A stretch of DNA of 14,619 nt from JACVSF01 sp036702855 (GCA_036702855.1 DATNQF010000220.1:1-14619), one strand, 5' to 3'; shown: positions 1-7,103, counted from the stretch's first letter. The notes: generated from the sequence alone by a model not told the origin. Translations and numbers: made by a program.

Positions 1-1233
1 GGCTGTTGGAGGAGACGTGCTTTGCGGTGCCAGACGCGACGCTAATCGCTCTACCAACACCCGCGCCCGTGCCTGCTCTGCCACTTCAAGGGCTGCTTCG
101 GGTTTGTTTTGCGCGACTAGAACCTGTTGCAGTAGCGGGTAGGGCGAAGCGGGAAATAGGGCAGCACTGTCAAAGATATAGCGATCGTTTGCATCAGCAT
201 CAATTAAGCTGTCGGAGTTTGCCTGCCATATTGCTTTGTTAGCCGCCCGGATCTCTTCCCAAATTTGCACGCTCTCCCGCAAAGAGCGCTCGGCCTCTGC
301 CAGGTTCCCTGTGCTGTATAGTGCCCCAGCAAGCGCCATGAGGGTCTTGGCCTGTCGCTCTGTCGTCGGATCTTCGGAGTAAGGAACAAGCGCTAGCGCC
401 CGCTCCAACAAAGTCACTGATCGAGTAGAGTTGTCTTGCGTTGTGTAAGCTGGTCCCAGCAGCATCAGAACTCGATACTCCAGGTCGGTTGCATCCGTTG
501 ATTGGGCAAGAGACAACGCATTTTCTAGCAGCGGTATTGCTTTTTCGGCTTCTCTTTCAATCATCAGGAGTGCTGCATCCAGATACAACGCCTCGCCCTC
601 CTGGCGACGAGTTGCTAATTGCAACCCTCGCTCTGCCTGTTCGGCTAGTTGGGGATTGACCTGCTGTGCACTTGACAGCGCTTGCTGAAAATAGGAGATG
701 GCTTGGTTGTAGTCTTGCCATTCCAAATAGAGCTGTCCGAGCCGCCCCAACGCTCTGACTTGATCAGCACGGTCTGAAATTTCTTGGGCAATTTGTAAGC
801 TCTGCTCTGCTGCCTCAAGTGCTTTCGCCCCCTCTTCAAGCAGCATGTGGGCCATTGCCATATTGCCTAGCGCTTGGCCTTCTGCCCGACGATCGCGAAG
901 TTCACGTGCGATCGCAAGGTCTTGCTGAATAAATTGCAGGGCGGTCGCCCCCTCCCCTTGTGCTAGATAAGCCAGTCCAAGGCTGCCGTAGGCCTGCCCT
1001 ACTCTCTGACGATTGTGCGCTGCGTTGTAGAGGCCCAAAGCCACTAGAAACGACTGAACCGCATCGTTCCAGCGGCCTGCCTGTAACTGCTGATAGCCCT
1101 GTTCCATCAACAAATCAGCTGCAATTTGCGGCTGGGTTTGGGCGAGGACGTAGGTTTGAGGCATCGGCAGGAGAGCAGGCACTAGCAAGCTAGCACAAGC
1201 AATACAGCTAATTACTCTCAGCCGGAAGCGCAT
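1..1233 (-). CDS. Secreted TPR protein, probably the N-terminal part of a TPR-CHAT protein (3' end outside window)
   Basis: The frame is open from the ATG at 1233 to the window edge, giving the first 411 residues. A basic N-terminus and a hydrophobic stretch (about residues 6-23), followed by VLAQTQ near residue 30, look like a Sec signal peptide, so the protein is probably exported. Residues about 43-200 form helical TPR-like repeats (for example QQLQAGRWNDAVQSF and NQAISYFQQAL), and similar helices continue to about 320. The segment ALEVAEQARARVLVERLASR (381-400) is the helix that typically lies just before a CHAT domain, a caspase-like cysteine protease fold common in cyanobacteria. The CHAT domain itself would lie to the left of the window, so it is inferred and its catalytic His/Cys cannot be checked. 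The gene starts 20 bp after the radical SAM gene on the same strand, which suggests co-transcription. No strong ribosome binding site precedes the ATG. Confidence 0.82.
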   Translation of the reverse strand, partial: MRFRLRVISCIACASLLVPALLPMPQTYVLAQTQPQIAADLLMEQGYQQLQAGRWNDAVQSFLVALGLYNAAHNRQRVGQAYGSLGLAYLAQGEGATALQFIQQDLAIARELRDRRAEGQALGNMAMAHMLLEEGAKALEAAEQSLQIAQEISDRADQVRALGRLGQLYLEWQDYNQAISYFQQALSSAQQVNPQLAEQAERGLQLATRRQEGEALYLDAALLMIEREAEKAIPLLENALSLAQSTDATDLEYRVLMLLGPAYTTQDNSTRSVTLLERALALVPYSEDPTTERQAKTLMALAGALYSTGNLAEAERSLRESVQIWEEIRAANKAIWQANSDSLIDADANDRYIFDSAALFPASPYPLLQQVLVAQNKPEAALEVAEQARARVLVERLASRLAPQSTSPPTA

Positions 1234-1253
1234 GAGGACACTCGATGCAGGTT

Positions 1254-2864
1254 CTAAGCAGATTGAGAAAGCACAGCGACAGGTTGCCGCTCTTCTTGAG
1301 CTTGGATCGCCTGAAATTCCTTAAGCTGCCGCTCAATCTGAGTACGCACTGTTTCACGGAAGTCTACGAAGTGCTCAGCCTGAGCACAGACCCCCAGATA
1401 GTTGGGCACTACTTCGGGATACTTCAGCAGCAGACTGACTAGATTTACCCAGAAACGCCAGCGAGTTTTGCGAACTACGCCCTGCCGCCAGAAGATAATT
1501 AACATCGCCCGGACAATAACCCAGCTAATGTCGGGGCTACCCGCCGACTTGCTGCGGTTTTCGTAGTTCTTCCGTTGCCCTTCACCCAGCATAAGAAATT
1601 GGCGATAGGTGCGATCGAGCAGTGATAGAGGATCGGTAAGTTGCCAAAAGGCACTAATGAACTCATCCACAATCTCTTCGATAGGGCGAGTAGGCACAAA
1701 GTTCATCAGCGTTGCCTGGTTGATGTCGGCAGATCCCTTTTGACTAATCAATCGGCCTTCCCGCTCCAGGCGATGCCACAGAGCAGTATCGGGCAGCGCC
1801 TGAAGCATGCTCAACATGGCTGTCGGAATAGCAGTCTTTTCAACAAACTGCACAATTCGTTGTCCGGCCCCTGTTTTCTCACCATCAAAGCCGATGATGA
1901 AGCCTGCCATAACCCGCAGACCTGCCTTCGCAATGGACTCTACCGCATCCGACAAAGAGTTGCGAGTATTCTGGAACTTCTGGGTCAGGGTAAGACTTTC
2001 ATCATCAGGGGTTTCGATGCCTAAGAACACCGTGCCAAAGTTGCAGTCCACCATCATCTTCATCAACTCTGGGTCTTGAGCCAGGTCTACAGATGCTTCG
2101 GTGGCAAAGGAGAAGGGATAGTTGTGCTCCTCCATCCAAGGTTTCATGGCAGTCAGCAGGCGCTTCACATTGCGCTTGTTGCCAATGAAGTTGTCATCGA
2201 CCATGAAGATGCTGCGCCGCCAGCCCAGATCATACAGATATTGCAGTTCGGCCAACAGTTGCTCAGGCTCCTTGGTACGGGGTTTACGCCCGTAGAGCAC
2301 AATGATGTCGCAAAACTCACACTGGAAAGGACATCCCCGCGAGAACTGAACCGACATTTCGGCGTAGGCATCCAGTTCTAGCAAGTCGTATCGGGGAATG
2401 GGGGTTAGCGTGACAGCAGGTCTTTCCCCATTAGCCCGGAAAGTTCCGCTGGTTTCTCCCCGCTCAATCGCTTCTACAAATAGCGGCAGGGTGATCTCAC
2501 CTTCGTCGAGGATCAAAAAGTCAGCTCCTGTGGCCTGGGCCTCATGAGGCAGGGCAGTTGCATAGGGACCCCCTACAGCCACCAGTTTGCCCCGTCGCTT
2601 AGCCTCTTGGATTTGAGCCGCAAAGTCTGCCTTTTGCACAATCATGGCAGAGAGCAACACCAGGTCAGCCCAGTCCCACTCTTCTTCTGTTACCTCGCGA
2701 ACGTTGCGATCAACCAGTTTGAAATTCCAGGTTTGCGGCAGAATCGCTGCGACTGTCACAATTCCCAGAGGGGGCAGTTGGGCTTTGAAGTTAACCAGTT
2801 CTAGGGTTTTGTCAAAGGACCAGAAGCTCTTCGGGAACAGCGGATAAATCAGCAGTACGTTCAT
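1254..2864 (-). CDS. B12-binding-domain radical SAM protein (DUF4070-type)
   Basis: A 536-residue protein. The start is placed at the ATG at 2864 because MNVLLIYPLFPKSFWSF is the usual opening of the family; the frame stays open upstream to an ATG at 2891 and a TTG at 2918. Residues 1 to about 130 form a cobalamin-binding-type Rossmann region (PPLGIVTVAA, then VAVGGPYATALPHE). The usual DxHxxG cobalamin ligand motif is not visible. The radical SAM core (about 170-380) has the CxxxCxxC motif in RGCPFQCEFC (C178, C182, C185), which should hold a 4Fe-4S cluster and S-adenosylmethionine. FLGIETPDDESL is a typical later core element. The C-terminal part with PTRPIEEIVDEF matches the DUF4070-type tail. 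Members include methyltransferases, such as the hopanoid methylase HpnP, but nothing here fixes the substrate. It sits 20 bp before the TPR/CHAT-like gene. Confidence 0.88.
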   Translation of the reverse strand: MNVLLIYPLFPKSFWSFDKTLELVNFKAQLPPLGIVTVAAILPQTWNFKLVDRNVREVTEEEWDWADLVLLSAMIVQKADFAAQIQEAKRRGKLVAVGGPYATALPHEAQATGADFLILDEGEITLPLFVEAIERGETSGTFRANGERPAVTLTPIPRYDLLELDAYAEMSVQFSRGCPFQCEFCDIIVLYGRKPRTKEPEQLLAELQYLYDLGWRRSIFMVDDNFIGNKRNVKRLLTAMKPWMEEHNYPFSFATEASVDLAQDPELMKMMVDCNFGTVFLGIETPDDESLTLTQKFQNTRNSLSDAVESIAKAGLRVMAGFIIGFDGEKTGAGQRIVQFVEKTAIPTAMLSMLQALPDTALWHRLEREGRLISQKGSADINQATLMNFVPTRPIEEIVDEFISAFWQLTDPLSLLDRTYRQFLMLGEGQRKNYENRSKSAGSPDISWVIVRAMLIIFWRQGVVRKTRWRFWVNLVSLLLKYPEVVPNYLGVCAQAEHFVDFRETVRTQIERQLKEFQAIQAQEERQPVAVLSQSA

Positions 2865-3118
2865 AGAAGACGCGAAGGAGTTCCCTGACATCCTAGTCTT
2901 CTTAGACGATGAAAGCAATCGGATCTTGATATGTGACTGGATGCGATCGCAAACAAACAGTTATCTTTTGCTTCCACCAACCAGGAGGATGCAACGCACT
3001 AAAGCGCTTTACAAGCAATCATTGCAAGCTTTTTTTCCGAATGTAAAAGGAAATCAAACCCATGATTCTAATTGACTAGAATCAATGAAATTAATAACGC
3101 CTGGCTCTTGGATCTGCC
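2865..3118. promoter_or_regulatory. Divergent intergenic region between the radical SAM and T2SF-like genes
   Basis: This 254-bp gap separates two divergent genes and should hold both promoters. It contains a HIP1 site at 2943-2950, the small palindrome AAAGCGCTTT at 3001-3010, the palindrome GCAATCATTGC (3016-3026) followed closely by a T7 run, and a perfect 8-bp-arm dyad at 3063-3084 that is listed separately. TTGACT at 3073-3078 could be a -35 box for the rightward gene, but no good -10 hexamer lies 17 bp further on. Confidence 0.45.
3063..3084. promoter_or_regulatory. Perfect inverted repeat upstream of the T2SF-like gene, possible operator
   Basis: TGATTCTA (3063-3070) and TAGAATCA (3077-3084) are exact reverse complements separated by 6 bp. 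The dyad ends 34 bp before the ATG at 3119. It overlaps TTGACT at 3073-3078, a possible -35 element, so a dimeric regulator bound here could block or modify transcription. The binding protein is not known. Confidence 0.4.
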
Positions 3119-4054
3119 ATGAACAAAGCCCAGTTTTTTCATCAGTTTGCGGCTCTGCTAAAGGCTGGCGTGCCAATAGGCCGTAGCTTTGAAATGGCGG
3201 GACAAGAAACCGCTGCTAAAGCTAACCAAGCTTTTTTTCAGCAGGCAGGACAGCAACTGAGCCAAGGGGCAGCTCTAGCCACTACGCTTCAAACTCGTCA
3301 AAGCCCTTTTACGCAGTGGGAAACCAGCCTATTGCAGCTAGGCGAAAGCAGCGGAGCCTTGGCTGAAGCGAGCCAACGGCTAGGCCAACAAACTGAAATT
3401 TATCAGCGTCGCGCTAGATTGTATGGTTCGATTTTGACGTCGGTAGCTGTTATCGCCTTAGTGCTGCTGCTCAGTTTTGGGATGCTGCTAGGAGCCAATC
3501 CGTTTCAGCCCAGTCCCAGGCTACTGGTTCTCTTAGGCTTATTTGGGGGTGCCCTGATTTTTAAAGATCAGCTTCAGCTCAGTGGCGATCTAGGCAATTG
3601 GGAGCATTCTCTATTGCGATACGTGCCTGGGTTGAAAGGAGTCTTAGAGGCGCGATCGCAAACTCACCTAGCAGAACTGGCCCTGCCCATTCGCTGCGGC
3701 TTGCCGATGGATCAGGCTATTGAGTTGGTGCGCCCCCGCATTCCGGATCCACTATTAGCCAAAGCACTCGTTGCATCCGCAAAACAGGTGCGCCAAGGGC
3801 ATCCGCTCAGCCACAGTTTGAACGGCAAAGTGCCACTTCCCGCCCTGCAAATGATCCGTACAGGTGAAGAAACTGGCACCTTAGATACCCTGCTAGAAAA
3901 GCTGGGCGAGTATTACGAGGGCGAACTGGAGCGGCAACTGCGCCAACTTGAGGGCATACTGCGTCCTTTGAGTTTGCTGGCAATGGGGGCAGTAGTTTTG
4001 ATGGCAGGCTTGCAGCTCGTTGCCAAACTAACCGCCCCACTCGCAGGGAGCTAG
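3119..4054 (+). CDS. Short type II secretion system F / PilC-like inner-membrane protein
   Basis: A 311-residue protein with two T2SF-type domains. The first begins at the N-terminus with FFHQFAALLKAGVPIGRSFE and contains LLQLGESSGALAEAS (about 71-85). The second (about 180-300) has the family signature MIRTGEETGTLDTLLEKLGEYYEGELERQ, which I read at about 245-273. Membrane segments are seen at about 103-124, 134-148 and 281-303. GspF/PilC proteins form the inner-membrane platform on which the assembly ATPase of type II secretion and type IV pili works. Usual members have about 400 residues; this one lacks the usual N-terminal lead of 50-70 residues and starts directly in domain one. No pilB, pilT or pilin gene is adjacent, so it is probably a stand-alone paralogue. 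No clear ribosome binding site is visible. Confidence 0.8.
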   Translation: MNKAQFFHQFAALLKAGVPIGRSFEMAGQETAAKANQAFFQQAGQQLSQGAALATTLQTRQSPFTQWETSLLQLGESSGALAEASQRLGQQTEIYQRRARLYGSILTSVAVIALVLLLSFGMLLGANPFQPSPRLLVLLGLFGGALIFKDQLQLSGDLGNWEHSLLRYVPGLKGVLEARSQTHLAELALPIRCGLPMDQAIELVRPRIPDPLLAKALVASAKQVRQGHPLSHSLNGKVPLPALQMIRTGEETGTLDTLLEKLGEYYEGELERQLRQLEGILRPLSLLAMGAVVLMAGLQLVAKLTAPLAGS

Positions 4055-4061
4055 GAAAACG

Positions 4062-4089
4062 CTATGAGGACTGACCTGCCACCTCATAG
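4062..4089. terminator. Hairpin between convergent genes, overlapping the end of the small gene
   Basis: CTATGAGG (4062-4069) and CCTCATAG (4082-4089) are perfect 8-bp arms with a 12-nt loop. The dyad begins 8 bp after the stop of the T2SF-like gene and includes the stop codon and last codons of the convergent small gene. There is no T-run on either side, so a shared bidirectional terminator is only a plausible reading. Confidence 0.35.
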
Positions 4090-4292
4090 TGAATTTTGGT
4101 GCTGTTCAGAGGGGGCTGACTCCAGAGATCGTAGTCCTTGACCAGGCTAATAAATGCTTTAAGAAAATATTCGTCCTTGAAGGAAAAAACAATGCCCTGT
4201 CGAGCATCACACCAACGAATGCTGCCATATTCGCGGGTAATGGTTCTGACAAATTCAGGCAATGCCAGAACGAAGTTAAGTTCGTAGTGCAT
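4062..4292 (-). CDS. Small conserved-looking protein of unknown function (76 aa)
   Basis: The 76-residue product opens MHYELNFVLALPEFVRTIT and contains REYGSIRWCDARQGIVFSF and SLVKDYDLWSQPPLNSTKIH. Its mix of hydrophobic, charged and aromatic residues looks like a small folded soluble protein. There is no signal peptide, no membrane helix and one cysteine (in RWCDAR). I do not recognise a named family. A good ribosome binding site (TTAGGAG, with 9 nt after AGGAG) stands before the ATG and supports real translation. The gene is convergent with the T2SF-like gene, with stop codons about 7 bp apart, and lies 211 bp downstream of the vWA gene on the same strand. The opposite-strand frame over the same bases is treated as a shadow. 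Confidence 0.62.
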   Translation of the reverse strand: MHYELNFVLALPEFVRTITREYGSIRWCDARQGIVFSFKDEYFLKAFISLVKDYDLWSQPPLNSTKIHYEVAGQSS

Positions 4293-4319
4293 GGACGCTA
4301 ACTCCTAACCAACGGTAGA

Positions 4320-4342
4320 GGGCAGATTGTCTAAGCCTGCCC
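4320..4342 (-). promoter_or_regulatory. Small hairpin in the leader of the 76-aa gene
   Basis: GGGCAG (4320-4325) and CTGCCC (4337-4342) are 6-bp arms with an 11-nt loop, 28 bp upstream of the small gene's ATG. A run of six A's (4343-4348) sits on the plus-strand 3' side, so read leftward the T-run precedes the hairpin and it is not a terminator for the vWA operon. Its role is unknown. Confidence 0.25.
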
Positions 4343-4450
4343 AAAAAATCTTCTTAAAACAGAATCTCAGATCCGGTTCATCGAAGGAAATAAATTTCCC
4401 GTTGATCATCAAAGCTTGGTCTTATCCCCATTCGTCTTGAACAGCAGATG

Positions 4451-4484
4451 GTGCAGTGGGCACAGAGTCTTGCGCCCACTGCAC
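4451..4484 (-). terminator. Strong hairpin after the vWA operon
   Basis: GTGCAGTGGGC (4451-4461) and GCCCACTGCAC (4474-4484) are perfect 11-bp GC-rich arms with a 12-nt loop. The hairpin lies 19 bp beyond the vWA stop codon in the direction of transcription. No U-tract follows, so it may act as a 3'-end stabiliser or a non-canonical terminator. Confidence 0.55.
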
Positions 4485-4503
4485 TCTTTAGAAGGGGTAG
4501 CTA

Positions 4504-5781
4504 TTACTTACCTGTTTCAGGTGGCTGGGGTCGTTTGTAGGCACGACTGCGCTGCAAGTCGTAGCGTTGGTAGAGCGCTTTTTTACGGCTACCAGCCACA
4601 TCTCCGCTCTTAAAGCCCTCAGAGAGGTCTGCCATTGCATCAACCTCTTCAACCATTGCAGGCGACATCGGCATAGAGAACATCGCAACTCGGGCAGACT
4701 GGAGAGATTCGCTAGCGCCTGCATAATCACCCTGATCTGCTCGCTCAATGGCTTCCTTACGCGCACGGGCAGCCATCAACAGAGCTAGCTGCTCTTGCAC
4801 ATCAGGATTCGCAGGAAAATCACTGAGTTGTTCAACACTCACGACCGGAATTTGCAACATCACCTCAAGGCGCTGCCGCTCTGACTGGTTGGGGTCATCC
4901 CAGGCCAGCCTAATTTGGCATAGGTCGGTTGCCTGAGTCATGGCTGGAATCTGAAGCCGTACCACCACGTTGAGAGGCGAAGCGACTACCAGGTTGGGTA
5001 GCTTATAGTCGCCCTCTCCAGTGGTATCGAAATCATTTAAGACATCCTTCACCACCACGCCATTTTGGGGCTTCATCTGGAGGCGCACCTGACGCCCCAG
5101 AGTGGCAGAGAGGCCCATCAACTCATTTTCAAAAATGGTGGGTAGTTGATCGGGCGATTCAATGTGGTAGAAATTGCCATCGCCGCTACGAGCCATGGCC
5201 TCTAGCAAGTCTTCGTCGTAGTCGTTGCCTACACCCAGCGTAGAGGTGCTAATCCCCCGTTGGGAAAGACCGTGAACATCGGTTGCGATCGCATCATGCC
5301 GTGTCTCTCCTACATTCGCTAGTCCATCTGAGAGCAAGACTACACGGTTGATGTGCTCTGGATTGAGATACTGGCCGACTTGAATGCCCCCTTCAACCCA
5401 TCCGGCATGGAGCGCAGTAGAGCTACCAACGGATATCTGGCGAATCTTAGCCAGAATTTTTGCCTTATCGGTTGCCAGGGTGCTGGAAATCGGAGTTTCG
5501 ACGTCAGTGTCGAAGAGGGTAAGGCTAATGCGATCGCTCGGCAGTAAATTCTCAACGGCGTAGCAAGCAGCTTTTTTGGCGTATTCAATCTTAGAGCCAG
5601 ACATCGAGCCAGAACGGTCAATCACAATGCCTAAATTCAATGGCGGACGTTCAGGGGTCAGCGTGATTTCTGGCGGTGAAATTCTAATCAGCACATCCAC
5701 TGTGGCGGAGCGGTTGGATGCAAGAGCCGCATGCATGGGAATCAGATTAATCTGAGGCTGGTTTGAGGTAGGAGAAGTCAT
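4504..5781 (-). CDS. von Willebrand factor A (vWA) domain protein with complete MIDAS
   Basis: A 425-residue protein. After a short beta-rich lead, the vWA fold (about 48-220) carries all metal-ion-dependent adhesion site residues: DRSGS (D55, S57, S59), the threonine in GSSTALHAG (T122) and the aspartate in LLSDGLANVG (D152). It should therefore bind Mg2+ and a protein ligand. Residues about 220-310 resemble the beta-sandwich that follows vWA in bacterial homologues. The C-terminal part (about 315-425) is helical and charged. There is no signal peptide or membrane helix, so a cytoplasmic location is likely. The ATG overlaps the stop of the upstream regulator gene as ATGA, indicating translational coupling. 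No MoxR-type ATPase is adjacent, unlike many vWA operons. The partner and process are not known. Confidence 0.88.
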   Translation of the reverse strand: MTSPTSNQPQINLIPMHAALASNRSATVDVLIRISPPEITLTPERPPLNLGIVIDRSGSMSGSKIEYAKKAACYAVENLLPSDRISLTLFDTDVETPISSTLATDKAKILAKIRQISVGSSTALHAGWVEGGIQVGQYLNPEHINRVVLLSDGLANVGETRHDAIATDVHGLSQRGISTSTLGVGNDYDEDLLEAMARSGDGNFYHIESPDQLPTIFENELMGLSATLGRQVRLQMKPQNGVVVKDVLNDFDTTGEGDYKLPNLVVASPLNVVVRLQIPAMTQATDLCQIRLAWDDPNQSERQRLEVMLQIPVVSVEQLSDFPANPDVQEQLALLMAARARKEAIERADQGDYAGASESLQSARVAMFSMPMSPAMVEEVDAMADLSEGFKSGDVAGSRKKALYQRYDLQRSRAYKRPQPPETGK

Positions 5782-6500
5782 GGAGGTTGCCTCCGAAAAA
5801 GAGTAAGGTCAGCAAGTCGTTGAGCAATTCGTTGCAGCAGCGCATCCTGTTCTTGCGGGTTGGTTGGGTAGCTATCCTCGCGAATATGCAGTTCCACTCC
5901 CGGCAGCAGATCAAGACGAATCCATTGAACAAGGGTCGGGGTAGGCGGTGCAGTTCCCAGCGTGATGAAATCTTGAGCACCCGGTGGGAGTGGACTAGCA
6001 GGTGGCGCTGGCGGGGGGCTAGCAGGGGGAACTGGCGGCGGGCTGGCAGGCACAGCCATTCGCGGGGCAGGTGGTGGCGCTGAGGGCTGAGACAATGTGC
6101 GTTGCCGCACCTGAGAGAGAAAGGACAGAGCGGGGTTGGTCGCCCCAACGGTCAGTTGAACGTCCCCCAGCAGCAAGGCTTCGAGTTCACGCTCAGGCTT
6201 ATTCACCGTCACGTTTTCCAGGGAACCCGCACTATATCCCTTCGCCAATAGCCTCCGGAGCACCAGCAGTTGCAGCAGATGCCGATAGACATATCGCGCT
6301 TCACGCCCAAGCTTGAGCGGCTTGTCGATCAACCCCTGCGTGGTGTAGTGACGCACCAAGCGGGGGTTGATCGTGTCCTGCACCCGACTATCGGATTCTT
6401 CTGGGGGAAGAAACTGAGGGAGAAGTTCGTTAGCCACCTCGACGAACTCCTCAAGGGACCACTGAGGGTTTCCCTGGGAAATCTGCTGCAACGTGCTCAT
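5778..6500 (-). CDS. MerR-like DNA-binding regulator with proline-rich linker
   Basis: A 240-residue protein starting at the ATG at 6500. The frame is open further upstream, but that part is compositionally odd and would run through the promoter. Residues about 15-95 look like a MerR-type winged helix: NPRLVRHYTTQGLIDKP matches the recognition-helix and wing pattern and YVYRHLLQLLVLRRLLAKGYS follows. Residues 138-173 are a proline/alanine/serine linker with repeated PPASPPP units. A C-terminal domain (about 188-234, WIRLDLLPGVELHIRED) is of unknown type and may sense or bind a partner. It shares ATGA with the vWA gene and is almost surely co-transcribed with it. Two dyads directly upstream suggest autoregulation. 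The MerR assignment rests on pattern, not on a profile search. Confidence 0.78.
   Translation of the reverse strand: MSTLQQISQGNPQWSLEEFVEVANELLPQFLPPEESDSRVQDTINPRLVRHYTTQGLIDKPLKLGREARYVYRHLLQLLVLRRLLAKGYSAGSLENVTVNKPERELEALLLGDVQLTVGATNPALSFLSQVRQRTLSQPSAPPPAPRMAVPASPPPVPPASPPPAPPASPLPPGAQDFITLGTAPPTPTLVQWIRLDLLPGVELHIREDSYPTNPQEQDALLQRIAQRLADLTLFRRQPP
5985..6062 (-). repeat. Degenerate GC-rich tandem repeat coding the proline-rich linker
   Basis: The stretch contains imperfect repeats of GCTGGCGGGGGGCTAGCAGG type, with GCTAGCAGG or GCTGGCAGG recurring. They encode the PPASPPP units in the linker of the MerR-like protein. Repeat number is likely to vary between relatives. Confidence 0.5.
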
Positions 6501-6506
6501 GTACCC

Positions 6507-6535
6507 ATCGTAGCAATGACAATTTTCATTGTCAA
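6507..6535 (-). promoter_or_regulatory. Sigma-70-type promoter of the MerR-like/vWA operon, predicted leaderless
   Basis: Read on the minus strand, TTGACA (6535-6530) is a perfect -35 box. A 17-bp spacer separates it from TACGAT (6512-6507), which matches four of six -10 bases. Only 6 nt separate the -10 from the ATG at 6500, so transcription should start at or next to the A of the start codon. No ribosome binding site is present, which fits a leaderless mRNA. Confidence 0.5.
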
Positions 6536-6553
6536 TGACAACATATATTGTCA
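6517..6553. promoter_or_regulatory. Two tandem 18-bp dyads, probable operators
   Basis: TGACAATTTTCATTGTCA (6517-6534) and TGACAACATATATTGTCA (6536-6553) share the arms TGACAA/TTGTCA (top-strand TGACAA...TTGTCA in each) around 6-bp spacers that differ in sequence, and are separated by one base. The first covers the spacer and most of the -35 box of the operon promoter; the second lies immediately upstream. Conserved arms, variable spacers and fixed spacing are what paired operators look like. Likely ligand: the MerR-like protein encoded just downstream. Confidence 0.68.
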
Positions 6554-6681
6554 ATATCAGTTTTAGGAAGGTAGTTTCTTGCGCCCGCCTAAGATCAACG
6601 AGAAGACAGACACGAGCTGCCCACCCCTGCGAAACAACAGTGGCACGCAACTTCCCCTCTTGCCTTCCGCCCCTGCTTTCC

Positions 6682-7068
6682 CTAAACCACCGGACTGCCG
6701 TGATGATGCACCATAAACCATTGGCCGCCCATGCGTTCAAACAGGTTAGTCGCCATAGATCGGGCTTCTAGCCGACGACCACCACCAATCTGTAAGACAT
6801 TCTCGATCAGGACAACATGGGCCAGATCGCCGCTACTTTCGACCATCAGGATGTGGGTGTCGATCTCTAGGTAGCTCGTGTTTTTAAAGATTTGCGCCCA
6901 GGACTGGCGGATTTCATCCCAGCCCTTGAGGGCATCTCGACCAGGGTGAATGCAGAGACAGCTCACTCCCTTGGACCAGACCGCCTCCATGGCGTCTAGA
7001 TCCTTCTTTTCAAAGGCTCGATAGAATGACGCATTGACTGCCAGGACAGCTTCTCGATCACCAGCCAT
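6682..7068 (-). CDS. NTF2/SnoaL-like (DUF4440-type) small protein
   Basis: A 128-residue protein, the usual length for a single-domain NTF2-like cone fold. The N-terminal helix FYRAFEKKDLDAMEAVWSKG is typical. It is followed by CIHPGRDALKGWDEIRQSW, a pattern common in cyanobacterial and proteobacterial members, and by strands ending GQWFMVHHHGSPV. No catalytic set can be assigned: members include enzymes, carriers and binding domains. There is no signal peptide, so it is probably cytosolic. The ATG at 7068 follows GAGGG at 6-nt spacing. The gene is divergent from the ABC ATPase gene and ends 181 bp before the MerR-like gene, whose own promoter lies in that gap, so it is probably a single-gene unit. 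Confidence 0.8.
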   Translation of the reverse strand: MAGDREAVLAVNASFYRAFEKKDLDAMEAVWSKGVSCLCIHPGRDALKGWDEIRQSWAQIFKNTSYLEIDTHILMVESSGDLAHVVLIENVLQIGGGRRLEARSMATNLFERMGGQWFMVHHHGSPVV

Positions 7069-7103
7069 TGAAGCCCTCGCTGATAAGATACAAAGAACAG
7101 TTG

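Noticed and set aside
1641..2847. Several plus-strand frames of 86-127 residues inside the radical SAM gene
   Set aside because: They lie opposite a clearly conserved protein and show no family motifs; treated as antisense shadows.
4089..4301. 70-residue plus-strand frame overlapping the small 76-aa gene
   Set aside because: It has no good ribosome binding site, while the minus-strand frame does and looks more protein-like.
6501..6740. Upstream extension of the MerR-like gene to 6740 (80 more residues)
   Set aside because: It would run through the tandem dyads and a good promoter, and the added residues look like non-coding translation; the ATG at 6500 fits the operon layout.
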